A stretch of DNA of 64,000 nt from Ctena decussata (GCA_963989385.1 OZ022498.1:7757501-7821500), one strand, 5' to 3'; shown: positions 11,861 through 23,376, numbered from the stretch's first letter. The notes: generated by a model from the sequence alone, not told the origin. Made by a program: numbers and translations.

Positions 11861-13061
11861 CATGCATCCAAGGATCTTACTATCAAGAACTTATACTCAG
11901 ACTGCGATATCTATCTTGACAATAAAAAGCTTGCTACTAGGCCTTATGAGAAGAGGGGCGGCTTCATTTGCCCAGTAAATAACTTTCCATTTTCGAGAAT
12001 TAATATTCCTTTGGCACCTGCAGATAGAGATTTTGTCTTTCGTTAGTCCACCACACAAGATTAAAATCTTGAAAAGATCCTTCGAGAGCAGAGAACACAT
12101 TCTTAAGATAGAACATGGGCCATACTTCGAAGTTTCGGCTATTCAATCCTCATCAGTGACCCTGACAATATCTGGCGATAAAAGCCAGAGATAAGCATAC
12201 TGTAATTTCTTAATTTGCATAAGACAGTCAGTTGAAAGAATGATAAGTGTCAAAAAAATTCAAATGATTAAATGCGATGGTCTAGAATAAAGAAAAGCCA
12301 GGGAAAAAACAGTTTGCCCGACCAAAGGCAAGGGTGGTCTAGCGCCAAGCTCCTGTTACAGATGCAGGAGAATGGCCTCATTTATTCAGAGCCCTGACTC
12401 ACCGTCGTGCAGTTACATAAAAGGGAGCTGTTAACCTTGATTCGGTGAACTATCATGCATGCAGTTTGCCACTTAACATCTTATAATGTATCCGGTATAA
12501 GTCCGAAGTAAATTCATGCTGACTGTCCTTAAGTGGGGTTTCTTTTTTTTGCTTCGTCTTATTGCCAGGTTGTTACATTCACTGTTTGTCTTAGATGATA
12601 TGATTTTTGTGTTTAGGGTGGCTTGGTGGTCATCTGTCCGGAGATTAAAACCTGTTCATTTAGCGTTCTGCATGTTTTGACCTACAACATTACCATTACA
12701 TGCTGTTTCTATTACTTCTCCTCTGGTGCTGTTGGTGAGATGTAGAATGTGACTGTAATGATACCTGAAAGTTGTCCGTTTTCTTTGATTGTTTCTGTTG
12801 GAGAAGTGTTTCAAAGCCAGCGTTAGATCGGAAATTCACGATGAGACGTAGTAAATGCTTAAGTAATAACCTTGCTGAAGAAAGTTGGCAGTTAAAAGTT
12901 AATTTCAACCAATATATATCTATCTTGACTGGAAGTTCCAGCAAAATGGATGATTTGAGACCTCTGTATATACATCGTATGATTTATTGCATAGAATATC
13001 CCATTAAAAATGATATTTAACAAACTCGATGTTTTAATAATCTTTGAAGAAAGTGTGTTAT
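11861..13061. other. No feature recognised
   Basis: The reading frames at 12696-12944 (-) and 12772-13020 (+) overlap on opposite strands, have no recognisable domain and no clear splice signals. I see no repeat from elsewhere in the window. Confidence 0.35.
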
Positions 13062-13595
13062 TTAAGGAATGAATGTTATTTTTTTAACGTTTACTGAAGT
13101 ATAAACTACATCGGGTCACGAGCAAAGTAAGTGAACCCCGAAGGGGTTTACGTAAACTTTGCTCGTGACCCGATGTAGTTTATACTTCAGTAAACGTTTA
13201 AAAAATAACATTCATTCCTTATATTTATATTATTAAACGATGCTTTTGATCAATAAAAAGATAAACAAAATTAAGAAATACATATATAAAGATCGTTTAA
13301 AAAACATTACCGGCCGAATTTTGCAATAGTTTGGAACAGCCGCATTGTCACTGCCTACCAGTAAATTCCACCTCCTGCTGTAGATTTCGCGTGCAAAGTA
13401 GGCGTAGCGAGCTGTCACTCAATGTTTACTAGCCATTCAAGTACATGGAATGTTGTAGATTTCACGTGCTAGTTAGTGAGATGAGCTGTCACTCTGAAGC
13501 ACGTGATACAATGTAATTATTGACTTTTAAACAACATTGACGCCCGCATCACTTAATTGGGTTAACAGAGAGCTCTACACTGATAATGTAAATAT
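13062..13595 (-). repeat. Family H copy 2 (inverted relative to copy 1)
   Basis: Reverse complement of 4653-5194: it begins TTAAGGAATGAATGTTATTT, has the 157-bp hairpin first, and ends AGCTCTACACTGATAATGTA then AATAT. Identity is high by eye, with only scattered substitutions. Distance between the facing hairpin ends is about 7.9 kb. A minus-strand frame (13233-13418) lies inside the copy and is not a gene. Confidence 0.85.
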
Positions 13596-13754
13596 TAGGT
13601 ATTGATAAAGCCAGCGATGAATCATGAGGCTTTGTAAGCATAAGCATGTCCTATGTCTAGCTAAGGTTCTGTATATATACTTTTACGTATATATTAATAC
13701 CTGACAATCGGTAAAAAAATTGTGAGACTAATATATTAACGTTTTTGTGTCAGT

Positions 13755-14110
13755 TTTGTTCTGTTGTGATTCCTCAATGTTACATGATTTTATGTCCGTT
13801 TGTCCTTGGCCTATAGCAATTTGGTCACCTGAATGGATGCCGATTCTGTTTCCTTATGTAATTACACTAGAAAATAGGTAAAGCTAGATGCTGCTGTTGT
13901 TTTAAATAAGGATAGCTGAATAACCATCTGTTCGGGAAATAGCTCTTCATTTATTTTACGTGCGCGCTATTCGTGAGCTTTTGCCAATTTGTGTGCGTGT
14001 TTCTTTCCATTTTGTGTTTGAGGGCATGACGTGAGTTTGATTGTATTAATCCCTGATCATTGTCCGCCATTTTACTTTTCAGCGTAGGAAAACAGACTCT
14101 CAGCATAGCT
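13755..14110. repeat. Dispersed repeat related to 35430-35790
   Basis: Shared blocks in order are TGTGATTCCTCAATGTTACA-like, AAGGATAGCTGAATAACCA, CTCTTCATTTATTTTACGTG-like, TTTTGCCAATTTGTGTG, and CTGATCATTGYCC. The same order is seen at 35430-35790 and part of it at 40120-40215. A pyrimidine tract and AG near 14095 resemble an acceptor but the segment is repeat-derived. Class unknown. Confidence 0.5.
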
Positions 14111-14394
14111 ACAGTATTGCCTCATCTGAAGAATCTTGAAATTTATGTCTCTGTAATATTAGATAAAAAAATACATTAGCTTAAATTAAAACGACTTTTA
14201 TATCTGACACTGGCCAAACCATCGTACGATGTTAACAAGTGACTCTCAAGTTTTTATTTTTGTTTAGTATTTTTGTGCACTGTAAAACGATAAATCAAGT
14301 CCCGCCCATTTCCTTTCGTTTTTCTCTATACAGACACTTCTAAGGTCGTGGCTTTAATGATGCTAGATGCTGTAAGATGACAGATCGTCTTCGT

Positions 14395-14530
14395 ATCATG
14401 GTTTTGATATGTACGGGTTTTTTATGATGGTTTTGCCCTGTCTAGCATTGTGATCACCTCAACATTCGAGGAGAAAGTTGGTCGCTATGCTAGCCATCTT
14501 CTTGTACTTGTCAACGATTTGAGTGTGATT
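14395..14530. repeat. Diverged repeat fragment shared with ~51695-51770
   Basis: TTATGATGGTTTTGCCCTGT ... GTGATCACCTCAACATTCGA here is similar to TTATGGTTTAAGCCTCGTTT ... GTGATCACCTCTTTTGAGG near 51700. The following GGTCGCTATGCTAGCC versus GGTACTTGCTATG supports common origin. It probably belongs to the same old element as 13755-14110. Confidence 0.35.
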
Positions 14531-14639
14531 GCGTGCTTTACTCCTCTCCTTATTTGAGCCAGTGAAGGTTTGCGATCTTCGACTGTGGCGCATCTTGTAG
14601 ATTTTTACCAAAGCAGTCCCAAGGACCTATACTCAAATT

Positions 14640-14700
14640 TGCAGGTGCGTAATAAAATTTTGTCAAATTGACAAATTTCAATGGTAACTGCCAACACACT
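14640..14700. repeat. Fragment of the 22847-23076 MITE core
   Basis: GCAGGTGCGTAATAAAATTT then GTCAAATTGACAAATTTCAA matches the centre of the CAGGGGCGTAGC element (GCGGGTGCGTATTGAAATTT, GTCAAATTGACAAAATTTCA). The ends are missing. Confidence 0.45.
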
Positions 14701-16300
14701 CAACTACATGACATGTCTTTGAAGCTATAGTCTTATCCTCGCCCTCAAGGGTATAAAGCATAATTTGTGTAACATGTAATCATCCCTAGGCACCCCCTAG
14801 TACAATGCGTACTTTAGCAAGTTAAAAAATGTCACGAAAGTGGACTTTTAAAGTATTAAGTTTAATTTGTTCATTCGACTCATTTTTATAAACAGCATCT
14901 TAGTGCAAAATATTTGCTTGGAATTTATATACCTGGTCCATTTATCATAAAACTCTCGAAATTGGCCAACAAAAATCAAAATTTCGGTTTCGCCACTTTC
15001 AGAAGATGTTGCTTTTTTAATATTATTCAAATAAATCCATCAGTTCACCGTTTACAAAGCCGAATATTTATACTAATATTAACCACATGGGTCAAACAGC
15101 ATCGCTTTATCTTGGCAATTTATATTTTCGAAGCATGATTTTGTTTTATTTTCAAGTGTGATTACAATTTGCGTTTTTAATAAAAGCGATGGTGCCGGAG
15201 GCACTAGTTTGCTATCTAAATAATCTACGAAGGTCAACTACGAACAATGGAGTTTTCGACAAATGATGATAAATAGCAAATTAGCTCAATGACTTGTCTC
15301 TGCTTCTTATCGTTAGGAATTTCCAGGAATTTCATAATCTGGTTAGTCACGTCCGTATAAGATCGCAGAACGCTAATACTAGGGCAGTTGCGTGTGTTAA
15401 GATCCCATCGCTTTCTACGAGAGCTTGTATATACTGGATGTTTTGACATGAAACATAATAATGAAACATTTATATGACTAAGCTTGCTTCAGTCAATCTG
15501 ATTTGTCAGTTGACGTTCAAAGTGGCTAAGTAGTACGATTCTAGTTTTTTTGCCGTACCCTAATCAGATCGCATCAGTACTATAAAAATATGTGAAGATA
15601 GTAATGCTGAGATGCAAGATACTTTATAGACATTACTTATCATTGGGACTGGAAAGATTCTAGATTATGATACTCAAAATTTATATCTTATCTACTGAGA
15701 CAGCAAAGAATCAGTGATCAGATAGACAGTGTTCAAATGCAAACTTCTTTCACAACCAAGACTGGAGAGGGTGTATACTTTTATCAGCCCCTTTCTTGTT
15801 CTTGGGCCACTAAAGTCTACTAAATACAAGTTAAATGAATATTTCAACAAACTGATATGATTTTGCTTGTATCCGTTTATCTAACTCTACCATTTCAATG
15901 CATAACATTGTAACAACATAAGAATCCATTATGAGGGTCCATGTAGTATTTGCAAATCTTATCTGAGGGGTCGGAATTATCACCAGGGGCGAGACTTGCG
16001 TCCCTGATTGAAAATCCACCGAGTGTGAGACTTACTAATCATCGGGGATCATAAGTGATTTTTATTTATAGTAAATACCTTTTCTTGCATACCTTTCTAT
16101 TTACAACCTTTGATTGTGAAAGGAGACTTCTTAAAATGTACAATGTTAACTTTTAGAAGGTTCTTTTTAATGTTGATAGAACCTGGCGCTTTAAACGACC
16201 AACTTTCGGTTCTTTACGTTAACACCCGTAATAGCATGGTGTGTCTTCTTGCAATTTTCATGACTTGATCGTCCGAAAAAAAAGTCACTTGACGACGAAT
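14701..16300. other. No feature recognised
   Basis: AT-rich noncoding sequence. All frames are short, and the pair at 14848-15138 overlap on opposite strands. No splice-bounded exon was convincing. Confidence 0.35.
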
Positions 16301-16307
16301 ATAACAC

Positions 16308-16665
16308 GGAATTAGATGACTTGAGAATAATTATTTATTTGAGAAAATCAAAGAATGTCGTTGAAAAATTGATGGAGCATGGCAAACAATGTTTGCCATG
16401 CTTCTATACCAGTGACGTCATAGATATGCTACCATAGCAAATATGGAATAGCCAATTGTTGTGCTTAGTACCTGGGCAGAATGAGATCACGATGACGTCC
16501 CTTGACATCATTATGGAGTCCTTGTTGCTATGGTTACAGATTTATGACGTTATTGGTATAGGAGCATGCCAATGCTCCATCATTTTTTCAATGATATTAC
16601 AAACTGAAATTCTTTCAACAGATTCTTCAGATTTTCTCAAACATATAATCGTTCTCAAGTCATGT
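16308..16665. mobile_element. Family P palindromic element, copy 1
   Basis: The outer arms read GATGACTTGAGAATAATTAT then TTATTTGAGAAAATC at the left and the complement (GATTTTCTCAAACATATAAT then CGTTCTCAAGTCATG) at the right. Inner arms GATGGAGCATGGCAAACA and GCATGCCAATGCTCCATC are also inverted. Inside are CRE-like motifs (AGTGACGTCATAG, GATGACGTCCC). A second copy lies at 61237-61540 with the same order, so this is a dispersed foldback element. Confidence 0.7.
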
Positions 16666-16756
16666 AATTCCCTATTTTATACGTGAGCTCCTACAACCAA
16701 TGCATTTACTACACGTGAAGTTTTTGTCCGGTCCTGGGTGAGGCAGCGTGGTGAGA

Positions 16757-16925
16757 TAAACATTGTAGGTACAGATGAAACACGCAGATATCCTTAACTG
16801 GTGTGCTAGAAAAGATTTGTAGGCAAAGGTGAAACACGCTGATATCCTCATCTGGTGTGCAAGAAAAGAATTGTCGGTGCATGTGAAACTCGTGGATATC
16901 GTTAACTGGTGTGCAAGAAATCTGT
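16757..16925. repeat. 54-bp tandem repeat, three units
   Basis: Three units with GATATC anchors at 16787, 16841 and 16895 (period exactly 54 bp) share GTGAAACACGCxGATATCC and ACTGGTGTGCAAGAAAAGA. Since 54 is a multiple of 3, the minus-strand frame 16709-16963 shows an 18-residue repeat with SCTPxxDI and FHxxLQ. No signal peptide or splice support. I regard it as a minisatellite, with a coding origin not excluded. Confidence 0.75.
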
Positions 16926-17562
16926 TTCCAAGAAGGTTGCTTTTTATGCTTGCTATTCAGCATTACGCCTCTTCCTTTTTCTGGTTGTAACTGATAATAA
17001 GAACATTAAAATGCCCCACTCAAGTTTCTTTAATGATTTTAATCTGTTTTGATATTAAATATTCCAGTCAATTTAGTATATGATTAAAACGCAGAAATTG
17101 GAAAATTAAGCAACTACGTATTGGTTTATCAAATAGTCAAGAATACATGCACTTTTGCAGCTTCTGCAAGGCATGAGAGTAATTATAGTTAAGATTCTAC
17201 GTCAAAACTTTCCGAAAGAAAATTGAAACTGTCTCAAACATTTTGTTGGCCCAATTGCACTCCCAGTGCTATAAATTCATATAATATCTTTTTGTGAAAT
17301 ATTGTTGCAAGGTTTTCTCTACAACTGCCCGTGATTAGCCAGCTTTAAATAAATAAACAATTATTGTTGTAAAATTATTTGGAGTTTGAAAAATATAAGT
17401 TTTTTCTCCCTAAGGTGATATGCTGCAAAAAGTATAAATTACAGGATGGATTGGTTGTTTAATAGCTGATCAGATGATCTAACACGTTTCCCAAAAGGTC
17501 TGTGTAGTAGCTTTTAGACTCATCATTTACTCTTCTGACTAGTACAATGGTATCAAAATATA

Positions 17563-17801
17563 TGAGCCGCGACACGACAAAACCAACAAAGTGGCATGTG
17601 CGCCCAGCGAAGAATCAGATCAGCCTGGGCATCTGCCCATTCTGATCCGAGTCTTCGCTGCGCGCTTAAAATGTTAAAATGTAGCTAATGGTCTAAGTTA
17701 ACTCCATGCTGACAGCAAAGACTGATCACAATAGCCCAGGCTAACCTGAGCCTTTGCTGGGCGCACATGCCACTTTGTTTGTTTTGTCGTGTCGCGGCTC
17801 A
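17563..17801. mobile_element. Family A palindromic MITE, copy 2
   Basis: Both ends are intact (TGAGCCGCGACACGACAAAA ... TTTTGTCGTGTCGCGGCTCA). The two halves are inverted copies around a centre at about 17680. The inner GATCAGCCTGGGC block is less regular in the right half. No coding capacity. Confidence 0.9.
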
Positions 17802-18122
17802 GTCATGTCATTCAAGTATCCGATCAAGTATGTGTAATATCCTCTAACTTAAGCTACCGTTTGGAATATTGTAAAGATTATTTAAAGAGAATGTTTTGGG
17901 AATTCAAAGTTTGAATTCCCTCGATCTTTCTCTTTAGGATTTACATGATTCTCAATTTTTATTGGCAGATGAATAGTATTTTTCTCTTGTGACATTTTCA
18001 TCAGCTACCTTGAACGAAATTCTGGACATTTTCAGCCGAGTTGCCCACCTTTCTCTTTCTGTTGCTTGACACTTGTTTTTGAAGTGTCATTCGTCAGTAC
18101 TGTGCTAACCAGCTACAGTATA

Positions 18123-18361
18123 TGAGCCGTGACACAAGAAAACCAACAAAGTGGCAATTGCGCCCAGCGACGACTCAGATCATCCTTGGCATCCGCCCAG
18201 TCTGATCAGACTCTTTGCTAAGCGCTTAAAGGTTAGCTAACGGTCTAAGCTGCCTCCATGTGTATAGCGATGACCCTGATCAGACCGGGCGGATGTCCAG
18301 GCTGATCTGAGTCTGCGCTGGACGCACGACCACATTGTTGGTTTTCTCGTGTCGCGGCTCA
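18123..18361. mobile_element. Family A palindromic MITE, copy 3
   Basis: It starts TGAGCCGTGACACAAGAAAA and ends TTTCTCGTGTCGCGGCTCA. It contains CCGCCCAGTCTGATCAGACT and its complement. It lies only 320 bp from copy 2 in the same arrangement. Confidence 0.9.
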
Positions 18362-19572
18362 ATATATATTATGGTATATTTACAAGAATATTGATTATAC
18401 ACTATTTGAATCCATATCCTTAAGTTTCCATTCTAAGCTAATATGTGACCACCTTCGCCTTATTTAAGGACGCCTACTAAGTTATGTACCTTGAAAACAA
18501 TCACAGTACGTGCATGTTCATTTACTTTTGCCTCGTAGGTTGACGTTAAGGAGTAAAGTAGAAACGTCAGCTTTGACATTTCATTACGTCTCAACTAATT
18601 TAAGTTCCTTTGTAGTTCAGGCTTCTTTCTATCGGTCCTTCTTCTCAGTGTATTCTCTGCTCTTGAAGGAACTATTTACGATTTTAATTCTATCGGGAGT
18701 CGCATTTCACCTCTGCTAGTTTCAATAGGTGGAACTATGAATTTGCAGACGAGCATCGGTTGTTGGACGTTTATTCTAGTAGAACTGACAACGAGCTCTG
18801 TGGTCAATATTGTGGTGGTATATGAAATCCGCAGTTTTGCAATGTTGATTCTGGAGATTTCAGTTTGAATGCATTTTTATCATTATTTAATTTAAATAGA
18901 TTGCTAAGACGATAAGTTACAGACATTTTTTCAAGGTACTTATGTACTCATGTTTTCAGAACTTAGTTGGGTTTATTTGACGCCAGAAAAGGTTTATAGT
19001 GATCCATAATTTTGAAAAGTTCAAGGTCCGTTTACCTTCAGGAAACGGTTGGAATTGTAAGACTTACCTTCTATTGCTCGATGATGTACGTGAGTCGCAA
19101 GCAACAATAGAGAATAATTGCAATGTTTAGTAGAGCTCTACCGGAATTAACACCATAATTGAGACAAAGAAATATTAAGGAAATGAAACTATGGAAATAT
19201 AATTAGTAAAGCAGATTTAAATATCTAGTAGAACTCATAACTGGCATCGCCGTAATCAGAGACTACAATTACTATCAGAATAAGGCTGCTGTCAACAAGC
19301 TAGGAAACTTCGGATCAAATACCTAGTTATAAAGCCCAATTATAACCTAATTTAAGAACTGTAGAAACCATTCAAATTTGATAACAGCGTTTTCCCATAG
19401 AAACGACTTTAAAAAAGTGAAACATTTTGCATTTTTCATGTCTAAAATTACTTTTCAGACGCTTATTTATGAAATGAAAGCTCCAAAATTATGTCTATGT
19501 CCTTTTTGTAATAAATTGTCATATTCTCTGCTTAGAATGGTCTTAGTGTAGGAGGAAATTACTGAAGAGATT
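18362..19572. other. No feature recognised
   Basis: AT-rich noncoding sequence. The 69-codon frame at 18510-18719 has no domain. A pyrimidine tract followed by AG at about 18958 leads only a short open stretch. Confidence 0.35.
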
Positions 19573-19810
19573 TGAGCCGCGACACGTGAAAAACAACAAT
19601 GTGGTTGTGCGCCCAGCCCAGACTTAGATCAGCCTGAGCATCCGCCCAGTTTGTCAAACTCTTTGTTAAAGTGCTCAAAAGGTAGCTAAGGGTCCAAGCT
19701 ACCTCCATGCGGACAGCGAAGACTCTGATCAGACTGGGCGGATGCCCAGGCTGATCTGAGTCTGCGCTGGTCGCACAGCCACATTGTTGGTTTTGTCGTG
19801 TCGCGGCTCA
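19573..19810. mobile_element. Family A palindromic MITE, copy 4
   Basis: It starts TGAGCCGCGACACGTGAAAA and ends TTTTGTCGTGTCGCGGCTCA. The right half is close to consensus (CAGCGAAGACTCTGATCAGA, then CTGGGCGGATGCCCAGGCTG). The minus-strand frame 19686-19943 is read through this element. Confidence 0.9.
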
Positions 19811-20344
19811 GTTTTATTTTTTTAAGTATTTGTAATAATTTGATCCGTTTAAAGGATGTTTTTTTCTCTGTCTGGGTAATTTTGCATTGTCTTTGGAAGT
19901 ACAAACATGCATAAAAATGCAAAATGAGAAAAATGTGAAACACTGAGTATGTCTGTTATCAATGTTTTGTAATTTCCGTTTTCTCCCTTCTTCCTCTTCT
20001 GGTGTCTTAGGCGAGTTGTGATTTGTAGTCGTGGACTATCCCTGAATATTTTCATTTATATTTTTGTATGGTGCACACAAGTAATATAAATACAAAACTA
20101 GCCTGCTCTATCAATTCAAAACCAGCCTGCATGCCCTCGCAATTTGATAAAGCTCATTCTGGTATAGTTTATAGATTTCTCAGGTTAGGTTGATTTCTCA
20201 GGCTTGATGAGTCTGTGAGTCAACGTGTTTGTTTTATCTTAGCTTTAATTTTGGTTTCTTTATTTACTTATGAGCTAGGAATCTTTCACGCAAACCGAAC
20301 AACTAAGTGTCTGATGAACCAAAGCAGAACCAATGGCAAGGGTT

Positions 20345-20507
20345 GATCGTCAACCGTTTAACCCCTCCCCCATCCCTAAATAATTTCATTATTGAACGTA
20401 CCAAGGCGGTACTTCTGTTTTGGTTCTTTTTGGTTGTTTTATGTGTCGTTTGTTGCTATGTCTGTTATTGATATATTGTTTGTGAAGTTAAGGCTAGCCC
20501 GGTGACC
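20345..20507. repeat. Family B dispersed repeat, copy 2
   Basis: It aligns with 5925-6107 (ACCAAGGCGGTACTTCTGTT, GGTTCTTTTTGGTTGTTTTA, AAGGCTAGCCCGGTGACC) at high identity by eye. Both copies end at the same GTGACC, which suggests a real element terminus. Confidence 0.6.
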
Positions 20508-21712
20508 GAATGTCGAAAGGGTGTGACGAGAGAGCATTTTTTCAATACAATGCGGGTGAATTTGCCATTAGATGATTATCACTGCAGCGGCTGATACGGT
20601 GCTACATGTAAAAACACGCATTTTACTCTTTTCCCTGATTCGTTCTTGTCCGTCTACCTCATTGTTCAGAGAGTTTTGAAAACCCTTTGAATATTTGTCC
20701 GAAAAAGGGAATAAACTAATAAAAATGTACAAATATCTTAATAATATGAGCTCGAAATCACGAGTTTAAAGATTTTATCAAGAATTAAGCTGTTTCATAT
20801 TCATTATGATTATTATTACTTTGCCAGCCGAACAAAACCGTAGAAATTTTGCATGTAGGATGTGGTTTGTCGGCTGACTTTGCGAAACCAAATACGATAA
20901 AAAGCAAATGTCAAAGATATTATACACAGACAGAAGTTAAAGGAAGGAAAGGAGCGGAGCTCCCTATAAAGAAAACAATTGTGGTTCCCCAGTACAGGCG
21001 GAACAAACGCACGGTCTGGTCGGGGCATTGGTAGTTCACTTTTGTCTTATTTTTGAAGGCAAAAATGTGTACAATCTGTGTGCGCAGTGTCGGCGTAGTA
21101 AGGCCTAAACAGGCACATTATACATACGTCTGAATAACAGTTTTCTCATGAAGCGAACCACATGATACTGCCCTATCTTAAGGAAAGACCTCATCTGTCA
21201 TGCTGTCGCTGCTCCCTAGACACCCATTCTGTGGCCTCAGAAAGTGTAGTACACTGAGTTTTCTGTCGCACAATAATCATTCTCTTAACCGCTATCTCCT
21301 TCGATTTCATTTAGGCCGTATCACAAGAAACAGAAATCGTTTTTTGCCGTATGCGACCTGTATAGTCCCGGACCGCATATTTTTGCCCAGATCGTAAATT
21401 TTCAATAATGTCCATATTCGGTCTGAGCGTATATCGAAACGTTGGAGCCGTCTTCTTGGAACTTTACGCCATGAAGGCGCCTACTCTGGTCTGGGTAAAT
21501 ATCTGTTCGCGGCACTGTTTCTCTGGATGTGGTTTATATATGTTTGGAAATTGTATTGTTTTTCTCCCAACCTTCGACACAATCATGTCGTGAAATATAT
21601 AAGAGTCACTTCAGATAAAGGCTAATCAAAGAATTACGCATTAACCGTAGTGAGAACTCGTAGAACTGGCTGGAGAAGGGTTGAAAGACAGCATTATTCT
21701 CTAATTCTTCAG
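20508..21712. other. No feature recognised
   Basis: No frame here carries a recognisable domain. The complementary frames at 20816-21034 overlap on opposite strands. No repeat from elsewhere in the window was seen. Confidence 0.35.
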
Positions 21713-21832
21713 ACTAATCACATTTACTTCATCCAAAGGGTCTGTTTTAAGCCATCTGATCTTGTATTTCCAAATATTAGTCAAATTAACATGGTGCTAC
21801 ATAAAACAGAGCGAGGTCAGGGCTCCATGTAA
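21713..21832 (+). CDS. Weak candidate terminal exon, unknown protein
   Basis: A pyrimidine-rich tract ending ATTCTCTAATTCTTCAG precedes a frame that stays open for 39 codons to a TAA (start THIY-like: TNHIYFIQRVCFKPSDLVFP). No partner exon was found and the protein is not recognised. A frame of this length is common by chance in such sequence, so this is only a flag for transcript checking. Confidence 0.12.
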   Translation, partial: TNHIYFIQRVCFKPSDLVFPNISQINMVLHKTERGQGSM

Positions 21833-21887
21833 TAGAAGTTTCGATTATAAATTACAAAGAAAATTTCTGTAAATTCTCAATAAAATG

Positions 21888-21952
21888 AAATATTGTTGCT
21901 CCCCATTAGAACCGCCCCGACAGGGCGGTTCTAATGGGGAGCAACAATATTT
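21888..21952. repeat. Perfect 30-bp inverted repeat, 5-nt loop
   Basis: AAATATTGTTGCTCCCCATT then AGAACCGCCC at 21888-21917 is matched exactly by GGGCGGTTCTAATGGGGAGC then AACAATATTT at 21923-21952 with loop CGACA. It has no other copy in the window. It may be a solo hairpin MITE or a hairpin RNA source. Confidence 0.85.
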
Positions 21953-22260
21953 GACTTCAAGAAGAAATAAACAAAATATCTCAGAATTATTATCAAGCCC
22001 GTTCTTATCTGCCGCTGTGCAAACAAAGCTAATTAGTTGTACTTATTAATATTGTTGAACAAAATCAATGTAAATGTACTAGAATGGAATTTCAAACGCG
22101 GTGTCATATTGTGCTTGAAATTACATTTGACTGACAGGTTATATACATTATATGTATTATGTAGGTAATGTCACCTGCATTGTTGCTTGCAACTGTAATC
22201 CATATGCGGGAAGGGCGTACGTAACTAGAGTTGTTAGAATTTGTGACCAAACTCATTTAG

Positions 22261-22445
22261 GAACCCTGGTAGCTTAGCATTTTAAGCGATAGCCTGCTGA
22301 TCCAGTGGTCCCGGGCTCAAGACCCACCAAAGGCGAAACTTTTTCCAGTGTACACGGGGTTCGATTGCAGACAGCCATTCATTATCGCCCTCCTATGGTC
22401 CTGATATGACTGAAATACTGTTTAAAATGACGTAAAATCGCCAGT
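22261..22445 (+). mobile_element. tRNA-derived SINE, type 1 (diverged)
   Basis: The head CCTGGTAGCTTAGCATTTTA ... GGGCTCAAGACCC gives A-box-like and B-box-like blocks. The body ends with CCTGATATGACTGAAATACT followed by GTTTAAAATGACGTAAAATC. The latter is also found at 63818-63875 behind another tRNA head, which defines the family. From memory it resembles the conserved central domain of metazoan SINEs; I could not verify that. Confidence 0.65.
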
Positions 22446-22450
22446 CGACC

Positions 22451-22537
22451 CATGCCCGAAATCGAACTCGTGACCTTCTGCACTATAACCGAGTCGCTCT
22501 ACCCGCTCGACAACGGTTTCGTCCCGAAATTTTTTCG
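22451..22537 (-). repeat. tRNA-derived SINE head, opposite orientation
   Basis: On the minus strand it reads GGACGAAACCGTTGTCGAGC then GGGTAGAGCGAC (A box) and GGTCACGAGTTCGATTTCGG (B box). It converges tail to tail with the plus-strand SINE ending at about 22445. No acceptor stem pairing is visible, so it is not an active tRNA gene. Confidence 0.55.
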
Positions 22538-22846
22538 GCTATGATAATTGCAAATACGTTGTTTACAGGGCGCCCAACCATCAGGGCCAGCGAATTAGAT
22601 GAATTTCCTGGTGCCTCTGGGACAGAGGTGCTAGTAGTTGTAGGGGGACTTTAGTGTCAGGCTGGGTATGAGTCCTTCTTATCTTGAAATTACTGAGACA
22701 TTGTAGACTAGGACGTTAAGGAACAATCCGCTCGCTCACATTGATTTGAATACCGCGCATCCCCCCTCCCCTTCCACCCGCAAAGAGTAAAATACATGCA
22801 CAATAAAAAAAGAGTGTGCTCAAAAACGATATATGAAATGATTGAG

Positions 22847-23076
22847 CAGGGGCGTAGCTGCCTACACGCGAATACGCGGGTGCGTATTGAAATTTTGTCA
22901 AATTGACAAAATTTCAACACGCACCAGCATATTTGTATTCTGAAATGTTGTAAATTGGGCAAGATTTCAATACAAGCTGCCAACTGACATGGCAATATGA
23001 AATATCCAAAGGGGCTAATCCACATTTCCTCTCAAGGACTGTGCGTATCACGTAATAGCCTGTAGCTACGCCCCTG
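22847..23076. mobile_element. MITE with CAGGGGCGTAGCT ends and TTGAG duplication
   Basis: It starts CAGGGGCGTAGCTGCC and ends GTAGCTACGCCCCTG, a terminal inverted repeat of about 14-15 bp. It is flanked by TTGAG at 22842-22846 and again at 23077-23081, giving a 5-bp target duplication. The interior has GTCAAATTGACAAAATTTCA and no gene. The end sequence is reminiscent of hAT-type elements, but a 5-bp duplication is not the usual 8 bp, so the superfamily stays open. Confidence 0.8.
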
Positions 23077-23376
23077 TTGAGGAGCTACAAGAGAGATTCC
23101 AAGGCAAATTCGTATTTCTCCTATAGAATCCATTATGTTACTTTGCCAGTGTAAAATGACACTTTGAGCCATGGAGGCTTAGTAAAACACATTTAGGCAA
23201 ACTTGGACAAAGATCATCCAAACTGTTCCAATTTCTCTTTGACAAGCTTTAATCAGTTTTAATGAAAAACAACTTCAATGGCAGTACAAGAGGCGATAAT
23301 GTTTTATTTTCCTTATGTAACTATCCGGTGATGTATCAACAACCTAATGCTGAATCCCATAAATTTGATCACGATA

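Noticed and set aside
14090..14135. Acceptor-like TTTACTTTTCAG followed by RRKTDSQHSYSIASSEES and a stop
   Set aside because: It lies in a dispersed repeat also found at 35.4-35.8 kb, the open stretch is 18 codons, and the related copy lacks the signal.
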